Source: Bacteroidales bacterium
Lineage (GTDB): Bacteria > Bacteroidota > Bacteroidia > Bacteroidales > UBA4181
Assembly (NCBI GenBank): GCA_031275285.1
Contig: JAISOY010000117.1
Location: 1 to 40,713 of the forward strand
DNA length: 40,713 nt
Direction: 5' to 3'
The notes below the pieces were generated by a model that saw only the letters and a program-made list of their open reading frames with translations, did not search any database and had not been told where the DNA came from. Position numbers and translations under genes: made by a program. Below are positions 34,619 to 40,713 of this stretch, piece by piece. Within the stretch, counting starts at the first letter, position 1; every line of letters begins with the position of its first letter.

Positions 34619-37600
34619 TTATAAGTTAATATACAACTGGAATGAATAAGTTGTCGGGATAGGGTATACCGCCCCGAGTCTGTTTGCCTGTTCGGGGTCG
34701 AATATTTTCACTTTATCCCATACATAAAGGTTGTTGCCAACCACCTGGAAATCTATTGAACCAATGCCGATTCGTTTCAGGAAATCGTTTTTCAGGTTGT
34801 AATTGATAGTTACTTCCTGCAAGCGCAGGTATTGAGCATTATCTTTCCAGAAATCCGAAAGCTGATCATTATTACTGTTGTTACCCCATTGCAAACGAGG
34901 CAATTTAGCATTTGGATTTTCGGCTATAACCCCTGTCCCTTCAAATAAACCGGGGTTTTCGTCTATATACCATTTAGGTATCCAACGTGAGTTAGGATCT
35001 TTGAACTGTTCAAGTACATTGCCTAACCTGTTTCCGTTGAAAGGTATATAGCCAGTGTTGTTGCGATAATAGTCCATTTTACCGGTTCCTCTGAACAAGA
35101 CGCCAATTGAAAGCGATTTATAATTGAAAGAAGCGCCAAAACCGTAAGAAAACAGCGGAAACATTTGATTGTACGAAATAGGTACCTGATCTTCAGGGTC
35201 AATAACGCCATCGCCATTAACATCCTTATATTTTAAGTCGCCCGGCATGGGGGTACTCCATGTCTGTCTCGGGCTTGCATCGATATCGTCCTGATTTTTA
35301 AAGAACCCGAGACTGTGATAGCCAAATACTACATTATTTGGCTGATTTATTCTATCCTTATAGGGATACCTCTCGTAATTAGATTCAAAATTGGTAATTT
35401 TGTTTTTCGAGAAAGTATAATTACCCCGCACAGTTATGCTCATATCCTTTTTTATATCATAAGTATACGAAGCGCTGCCGTCGGTACCCCATGAAACCAT
35501 ACCTCCCGTGTTACCCCATGGGCTGCTGATAAGCCCGACATAATCGGGAACTTGTACGCGCTGTTGAAATATACCGTCGCGTTTGTCGTGAAAAACATCT
35601 ATCGTGATTGATGCATTGTTCTTAAATAGCTGTATATCAAAACCTAAATTGGATTTATATGCTTTTTCCCACTCCAGATTATCAGCTCCTACTTTAACAA
35701 TATTGATTGTATTTACACTCGACATTCCGCCCCACAATGTTTTTGAGCCACTCTGCACAGTACTCAGATAGGGAAAGCGGCTACCGCCGATGCGGTCGTT
35801 ACCTACGGTACCATACGATCCACGTATCTTGAAAAGAGTGATCCATGGTAAATTATCCTTCACGATGTCATAATTGGAAGGTATCCAACCTAAGGCTATT
35901 GAAGGAAAAAAGCCATACTGTTTACCTGGCATAAAGTTTTCGGTGCCTGTTAAACCAAAGTTCAGGTCAATCATATAAGTATCAGCATAACCGTAGCCTA
36001 TGCGCCCCGTTAAGCGGACATATCGCTTTGGGATTTGAGCGAATGTCAGACCTAAACCTGCCATTTCGCTATCAGTCCACTGATCAGTTGACATATTATC
36101 ATTGAGATGCAAATATGCTAATCCGCCAATACGATGAACAGAATTGAAAACACGGTCGTAGTTGATAGCCGTTTCAAATGTAAAACTCCTGTATGTCGAT
36201 TCATTTTGCATGGAATAAAATTCTGAAGTTTCAGGGGGGCTTATTTCTCTTGTTACCAGTTGTCCCCAGATATTCCGGTTTTGAGCTAAATACAGTCCCG
36301 GCATCTGTGCACGCACTTCGGTATATCCACCATTACGATCGTACGAACCAAGAAATCGCATTTTCAGACCTTCCGTGATAAAAGAAAAATCCTGTTCCAA
36401 TGCCATTGAAAATTTAGCTTTGTAGCTTGTTATTTTCGACTTTCCGGTATGGTTAAGCAATACATAAGGAGATATTTCCCCAGCCGTGGCTGCCGGCAAT
36501 TGACCGTTGGAATATTTTATGGGAAACAATACCGGGGTTATGGATGACTGCATCCTCCAGATATCGTTGGTTGTGTTGGGTCGTCCCGGGCGGTTGTTAA
36601 CTGACAGATACGCGTCCGAATTGAACTTTAGTACAGTAGTTTTTGACAAGTTGATATCCAGATTCAAACGGAACGAATATGTATTGTAACCTACATTCTG
36701 AGTGTAGTAATTTCCTTTTTCTATTTTATAGGCTCCGCCTTCGTTGGTACCGCCAAGGCTTACAAAATAACGCGCTACATCGCCACCACCGCGGCCGCTG
36801 GCATAATATGTCTGCCTGAATGAGATAGGACGTATGATTTCATCCTGCCAGTCGATATCAGGGAAAAAATCAGGATCCAATCCCCCACCTCTGAAGATTT
36901 CCAATTCTATGTCTTTATACATAAGGGGTTCGCCTCGTATGGCGCGTGCTTCGTTAGTAAGCACAGCATAGTCATATGCACGCAGATAGTCGGGCAAGCG
37001 CTTGATATGCGATATTGTATAGTTCACACGGGCGGTGATTGATAATCTTCCCGATTCGCCGCGCTTAGTTGTGACAAGCACCACTCCGTTAGCGCCCCGC
37101 ACTCCGTAAACCGCTGTTGCCGAAGCATCTTTAAGAATAGAAAAACTTTCTACATCGGCAGGGTCGATGGAGTTTAGGTCGCCTTCCAAACCGTCAATCA
37201 AAACTAATGCGCTGGAATTTGCTCCAAACGTACCTATACCACGCACCCAAAACTCTGCGAGGTTCTGCCCCGGTTCTCCACTGGCTTGCATGGTTATCAG
37301 ACCGGCAACCCTGCCGCCAAGTAAGTTGCTTATAGAAGGCGAGGGAACCTGAAGTTCCTTGGCGTCAACTGATGTGACAGCCGCAAGTGTCGAAATTCGA
37401 CGTTGTGTTCCGACGCCGGTTACAACAACTTCTTCCATTTGCTCGGAACTTTCTGTAAGAGAAACTTTCAGATTGCTTTGTTCTCCGGCAATCAAAAATT
37501 CGTAAGTTTCAAAACCCATAAATGAAAATACCAACCATTCACCCATATAGGCAACTATACTGAATTTACCGTTTACATCGGATGTAGAGCCTGCCATCCT

Positions 37601-37771
37601 GCCCTTAATGGATATAGATACCCCGGGTAAGGTTTCGCCGGTTGTAGCTTCATACACGGTACCTTGTATTGTAAGAGGCGTAGCACTGTTTTGCTGAGCC
37701 TCCAACGAATAACATACCAAACTTAACGCTAACAGCACCAATGCAAATTTGTATTTTAATATTTTTATCAT
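34619..37771 (-). CDS. SusC/RagA-like TonB-dependent outer-membrane transporter of PUL2
   Basis: The product has 1050 residues. Signal peptide ends at about SLEAQ (25). A CarboxypepD_reg-like domain (about 34-104, IQGTVYEATTGETLPGVSISIKG), TonB-box-like EEVVVTGVG at 113-121 and a plug (about 128-236, with FWVRGIGTFG, LVLIDGL and SILKDASATAVYGVRGANGVVLVTTKRG) follow. The remaining part is the beta-barrel, ending YSFQLYINL. It imports glycan fragments with the adjacent SusD. It follows the NHL lipoprotein gene by 32 bp, so it is the second gene of the operon rather than the first, as in PUL1. No STN signalling domain is present. Confidence 0.96.
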   Translation of the reverse strand: MIKILKYKFALVLLALSLVCYSLEAQQNSATPLTIQGTVYEATTGETLPGVSISIKGRMAGSTSDVNGKFSIVAYMGEWLVFSFMGFETYEFLIAGEQSNLKVSLTESSEQMEEVVVTGVGTQRRISTLAAVTSVDAKELQVPSPSISNLLGGRVAGLITMQASGEPGQNLAEFWVRGIGTFGANSSALVLIDGLEGDLNSIDPADVESFSILKDASATAVYGVRGANGVVLVTTKRGESGRLSITARVNYTISHIKRLPDYLRAYDYAVLTNEARAIRGEPLMYKDIELEIFRGGGLDPDFFPDIDWQDEIIRPISFRQTYYASGRGGGDVARYFVSLGGTNEGGAYKIEKGNYYTQNVGYNTYSFRLNLDINLSKTTVLKFNSDAYLSVNNRPGRPNTTNDIWRMQSSITPVLFPIKYSNGQLPAATAGEISPYVLLNHTGKSKITSYKAKFSMALEQDFSFITEGLKMRFLGSYDRNGGYTEVRAQMPGLYLAQNRNIWGQLVTREISPPETSEFYSMQNESTYRSFTFETAINYDRVFNSVHRIGGLAYLHLNDNMSTDQWTDSEMAGLGLTFAQIPKRYVRLTGRIGYGYADTYMIDLNFGLTGTENFMPGKQYGFFPSIALGWIPSNYDIVKDNLPWITLFKIRGSYGTVGNDRIGGSRFPYLSTVQSGSKTLWGGMSSVNTINIVKVGADNLEWEKAYKSNLGFDIQLFKNNASITIDVFHDKRDGIFQQRVQVPDYVGLISSPWGNTGGMVSWGTDGSASYTYDIKKDMSITVRGNYTFSKNKITNFESNYERYPYKDRINQPNNVVFGYHSLGFFKNQDDIDASPRQTWSTPMPGDLKYKDVNGDGVIDPEDQVPISYNQMFPLFSYGFGASFNYKSLSIGVLFRGTGKMDYYRNNTGYIPFNGNRLGNVLEQFKDPNSRWIPKWYIDENPGLFEGTGVIAENPNAKLPRLQWGNNSNNDQLSDFWKDNAQYLRLQEVTINYNLKNDFLKRIGIGSIDFQVVGNNLYVWDKVKIFDPEQANRLGAVYPIPTTYSFQLYINL

Positions 37772-37803
37772 ATTATTTTAATTTATTATCATAATATTTA
37801 TGA

Positions 37804-39336
37804 TTATTCTACTGCAATTCTGCGAATTCTATGGTTCGCATTATCAGCTACATATAGAATGTTGCCTTCTCTGTTTGATACAATGCCGTGAGGTGCATTA
37901 AATGTTGCATCTTCTTTTGCCCCGTCTTTTGCACCACTTATACCGGGTATGCCGATGAGTGTAGACACCATTATAGGATCAGTCGTTGTATCCACTTTAC
38001 GTATGGTGTGTGTGCCTCTGTCTCCCAGATAAAAAACGCCATTAGCATCGAAACTCAGTTGCCTCGGATTGTTTATCTGCGCAACTGATATCGGACCGTC
38101 CCGATGCCCTGCACCATTGTCCAACCGTATTTGTAAAGACGACATGACATCCTCAAGCCCACCGGGGGCAGGGTATGTCTCCAGGTCATATTTCTCACTC
38201 CACCTCAGATTGTCTCTAATGTCCACAGTGATGAGGCGGTGTTGAAAAGCACCGGCAGCCTGGCCACCTCCGGTACCTCCATCAGTAGAGTATGCCATCC
38301 ACAATTCCCACCTCATGTCGGTTTCGGTAAAGATGTTGATACGATTTCCATTTTCGTCGCGATCTGTATAGGTATTAAAGCCCATTCCATAAACAACACC
38401 CTGAGGAGTCATACCAATGATTGTTGCCGTCCAGTCTTCGGGGTTGATTTTTACTATTTGACCTGAGGTATATCGCGTGTACAAATAACCGTCCCATTCG
38501 CAATATACTATGTTATAGTGTCCATAGTTGATCGGGTGGCTGTTATAATTATAAAATTGAGGCATTGGGAATCCGTTATCGTCCCACTGTTTGATGAACT
38601 TTACTTCCATAGTAAAATCATCGTTCGGATTAATAAATATATGACGGTCTCTATCACTCTCGCCGCCCAACATCATCTGTCCGGTTAGCGGGTGCAGATT
38701 GGGAACGCCACGATGGTTATAACCCTGATCCACATGCGCTACCACCTTTACGCTGTTTTGTTCTTCGCTAATCAGCAACAACCCGGAGCTTCCTGCCGGA
38801 GTATCGCCAACACCGCAATAAATATTGTAATCATAGTCAACACCAATATACGTCGGACCCGACAAAAGGAGATCGCTCAATTTTCCCGTACCGTATTCAT
38901 TTCTATTTGTTCCGTTACCGGCAAGGGTAATAACCGATGCGCTTACCTTGTAACTGAATAAACCGGGCGCTTTGGCTTTTGGCTTGTCACCTACTTGTAC
39001 AAAAACTTCTGCTTCGCCGTCTCCATTAGGTAAAGGAATACGATTTACCAATACCAATATAGTAGGAACACCGTCAGTAGCTCCCACTCCTAATATCTCG
39101 GCTTCTGTATCATTAAAGAAAACTTTAATAGCAGACTTGTCACTACCAAAATTACTCCCTTTAATCAATACATAATCTCTTACCCGCCCTTCTTTCGGTT
39201 CGAAAGAAGCAACCGTAACGGCTTTTTGGGGATCGTGCTTCGACACGTCATCCTTATCTTTGTTGCATGACACTATAATCAGTGTCGTCGAAAATAGCAC
39301 TAAAAGGCTTAATGTTTTGAAATTTAGACGCCTCAT
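37804..39336 (-). CDS. IPT/TIG plus NHL-propeller lipoprotein, first gene of PUL2
   Basis: The product has 510 residues. Lipobox Cys24 (IIVSC) is followed by NKDKDD, a surface-export signal. One IPT/TIG domain (about 40-130, VASFEPKEGRVRDYVLIKGSNFG) is followed by a six-bladed-type NHL beta-propeller (about 135-508). Blade motifs are clearest at the end: NNPRQLSFDANGVFYLGDRGTHTIRKV and FNAPHGIVSNREGNILYVADNANHRIRRI. IPT-NHL lipoproteins commonly travel with SusCD pairs and are thought to bind glycans at the surface, though this role is poorly tested. It lies about 290 bp downstream of leader block copy 2. Confidence 0.88.
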   Translation of the reverse strand: MRRLNFKTLSLLVLFSTTLIIVSCNKDKDDVSKHDPQKAVTVASFEPKEGRVRDYVLIKGSNFGSDKSAIKVFFNDTEAEILGVGATDGVPTILVLVNRIPLPNGDGEAEVFVQVGDKPKAKAPGLFSYKVSASVITLAGNGTNRNEYGTGKLSDLLLSGPTYIGVDYDYNIYCGVGDTPAGSSGLLLISEEQNSVKVVAHVDQGYNHRGVPNLHPLTGQMMLGGESDRDRHIFINPNDDFTMEVKFIKQWDDNGFPMPQFYNYNSHPINYGHYNIVYCEWDGYLYTRYTSGQIVKINPEDWTATIIGMTPQGVVYGMGFNTYTDRDENGNRINIFTETDMRWELWMAYSTDGGTGGGQAAGAFQHRLITVDIRDNLRWSEKYDLETYPAPGGLEDVMSSLQIRLDNGAGHRDGPISVAQINNPRQLSFDANGVFYLGDRGTHTIRKVDTTTDPIMVSTLIGIPGISGAKDGAKEDATFNAPHGIVSNREGNILYVADNANHRIRRIAVE

Positions 39337-39628
39337 CTTTTTAGTTTTTAAAATTTAAATGAAATAATTACTGCTGTTGTGTTAATTTTTAAAATGTTTT
39401 TTTGATCATATATAAAATCTGTTGGTTGAAGCTCTTAATTATTGAATTACATGAAACTTATTTAAACTCATCAATGGATTAAATACATCACCGTTTTTTA
39501 TCTATTAAAATATGCGAATCAAGAGTTAAAAATGAAAATGGCTGCTATCTTATTAAACACGTACACAACCAGTTCTTTTGAAAACTTTACTTTCCAGGCA
39601 TTTTGAATTCGGTTTTTTTCTAATAAAA
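39337..39628. other. AT-rich 5' region between leader block copy 2 and the NHL lipoprotein gene
   Basis: Non-coding and AT-rich; not obviously shared with the region before PUL1 susC. A 69-codon minus-strand ORF at 39553-39762 overlaps the conserved block and shows no protein character. The region may be a long untranslated leader or may contain the actual promoter. Confidence 0.45.
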
Positions 39629-40133
39629 AGCTTCATCATATTTTTCGTTTTTATTTGGTTCACAGAGGTATTTATTTGATATTCTTTTTGTTTTATCCGG
39701 TTTAACCGGACTGTATGGATATCGAATGATTCTGATTTACATTTGGCGGTCCATATTAACACCTATACCCATAGTTTTTTCCGATAACTTTTGATGATAC
39801 TCAGAAATTTGAATTATGTAAAACATTGATCACATATCTATTAATATTGTAAGACAAGCAGAATTTATTATCGCATACTATGTATATGCTGGCAAATTAA
39901 AATTAGAATCACATCATTAAATATCACAATTGTCCCAAAAACTTGTAATTTTATCCCAATGCTACAAGTGGCTGTTAATTAGAGATTTTTATGTTGGATT
40001 GTCACGAAATGAGATTTATTTTATCCTCAATTATAGTAGGAGTCCTGCCGGATTTTATATGGATGCAATCCCAAGCCTTCAGGGAAAATAGAATTACGGT
40101 TCTGAAATTCTCAGTTTTTCCGTATCTTCTTCC
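39629..40133 (-). promoter_or_regulatory. Conserved PUL leader block, copy 2 (upstream of PUL2)
   Basis: This is the homolog of 24528-25045. The 39-nt identical run is at 39922-39960 and contains TCCCAA at 39933-39938 and 39954-39959, again 21 bp apart. The inverted-repeat element near 39699-39713 is tighter here (TCCGGTT-T-AACCGGA) and the GCATA/TATGC pair near 39863-39880 is kept with a one-base shorter spacer. Preservation of symmetric elements despite sequence drift suggests selected regulatory sites. Confidence 0.7.
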
Positions 40134-40149
40134 GGTTGTTTTAGTTCCT

Positions 40150-40180
40150 GAATAGAGGAGCCGTTTTGCTCTTTCTATTC
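40150..40180. terminator. Imperfect hairpin, possible terminator of a gene beyond the window
   Basis: GAATAGAGGAGC (40150-40161) pairs with GCTCTTTCTATTC (40168-40180) with a bulge and mismatch; loop CGTTTT. It sits right behind leader block copy 2, just as the 25084-25124 terminator sits behind copy 1. No strong U tract is present, so the call is tentative. Confidence 0.35.
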
Positions 40181-40337
40181 AATAGTATTTATGATTATCC
40201 GTAAGTGCCTGTCAAATATCCTAATAGCTTCTGTTGTTTTTTAGAGTATCCTGTGTTTTATCTGAATTGAATCTTTTTTTATCCGCCGTGTTCTGAAACC
40301 TGAATAATCGGTTAGAGGAATGGAGTTGGATTTTTTT

Positions 40338-40394
40338 AGGAGTTGTTCAAAAAATCATATTCAAGCGGAAATGCAAATTCCGCTTAACACTAAG
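40338..40394. repeat. Dispersed REP-like hairpin repeat, copy B
   Basis: An 8-bp stem AAGCGGAA/TTCCGCTT (40363-40370 / 40378-40385) with loop ATGCAAA is preceded by TTGTTCAAAAAAT and followed by AACACTAAG. It matches copy A at 3870-3924 in sequence and order. Confidence 0.6.
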
Positions 40395-40401
40395 TTCGGT
40401 T

Positions 40402-40448
40402 TTATTTAGTGCGTTGTATAGAAAAGGTACATACAACGCACTAAATAA
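40402..40448. repeat. 18-bp perfect inverted repeat
   Basis: Arms 40402-40419 and 40431-40448 are exact reverse complements around an 11-nt loop. Ten bases of the right arm (ATACAACGCA) recur at 40647-40656. It could be a bidirectional hairpin, an operator, or a mobile-element end. Confidence 0.75.
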
Positions 40449-40713
40449 TTGTATCATAAAAATGATGGATTGCCCGGAATAAGATAGTTTGGATCATTGT
40501 GAAGATGGGAAAGCCGGTAATTGCCGGCCTCATTTCTACAAAGGTCGCGGATATAAATATACAACGGAGAAATGATCAGATGTGAGATCAGGAGAAATTC
40601 GCAGGATAGTATTGGAGATGTATCCGGAAATTTAAGAATCTGTTCAATACAACGCATTTAAGTAATACCAATAAATTAATGTCGCATATAATAAACGTAA
40701 TCAGTTTAATAAA

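Larger units (their letters stand above)
40134..40713. other. Right-end non-coding region with hairpins and REP-like repeat
   Basis: No supported gene over the last 580 bp. It holds an imperfect hairpin, a REP-like repeat and an 18-bp perfect inverted repeat, listed separately. The 67-codon minus ORF at 40454-40657 has no recognisable features. The gene to which these signals belong probably lies beyond the window. Confidence 0.5.

Noticed and set aside
39553..39762. 69-codon minus-strand ORF overlapping leader block copy 2
   Set aside because: The frame is not open in leader copy 1, so the conserved block is not protein coding there.
40454..40657. 67-codon minus-strand ORF at the right edge
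   Set aside because: It begins inside a repeated ATACAACGCA element, has no domain and is flanked by non-coding repeats.

Overview
The window looks like a chromosomal segment of a Bacteroidota species, probably order Bacteroidales. The evidence is two SusC/SusD pairs, many lipoproteins with BACON, IPT/TIG, Big2 and discoidin domains, a C-terminal type IX secretion (T9SS) sorting domain, and AT-rich start regions without clear Shine-Dalgarno sequences. The T9SS tail points away from gut Bacteroides and towards groups such as Dysgonomonadaceae or Marinilabiliales, but the genus cannot be fixed. All 21 supported genes lie on the minus strand, so transcription runs right to left. No tRNA, rRNA, CRISPR array, intact transposase or transcription regulator is visible.

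Right to left: PUL2 (39336 to 25174) encodes an IPT+NHL propeller lipoprotein, SusC, SusD, a BT_3987/DUF4361-type lipoprotein, a Big2 lipoprotein, a BACON-IPT-discoidin lipoprotein, then after a hairpin terminator a BACON lyase-like lipoprotein and another BACON-IPT-discoidin lipoprotein, ending in a strong terminator. PUL1 (24404 to 6438) encodes SusC, SusD, a DUF4959/DUF5126/DUF5000 lipoprotein and a DUF4998-Big2-discoidin lipoprotein, then a bidirectional terminator, a T9SS-exported beta-helix protein, a BACON-IPT-discoidin lipoprotein, a terminator, and two BACON-jelly-roll lipoproteins. The left end (6378 to 1) has two paralogous secreted TonB C-terminal-domain proteins around an unknown lipoprotein, a transglutaminase-like discoidin lipoprotein, and a truncated O-antigen ligase/polymerase-like membrane protein.

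The two PULs look like related uptake systems built from the same parts. BACON/IPT/discoidin lipoproteins would hold and cut a polysaccharide at the cell surface, and SusC/SusD pairs would import the fragments using TonB energy. The only candidate depolymerases are jelly-roll lyase-like domains and a parallel beta-helix. No glycoside hydrolase is seen, so the substrate may be rich in uronic acids (inference).

The most striking non-coding signal is a block of about 510 bp present in two diverged copies (24528-25045 and 39629-40133), one upstream of each PUL. Its longest identical run, 39 nt, is centred on two TCCCAA hexamers spaced exactly 21 bp apart. This looks like a shared regulatory leader for the two operons. 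Two terminators behind homologous binding-protein genes also match each other, with compensatory base-pair changes, which supports gene-plus-terminator duplication.
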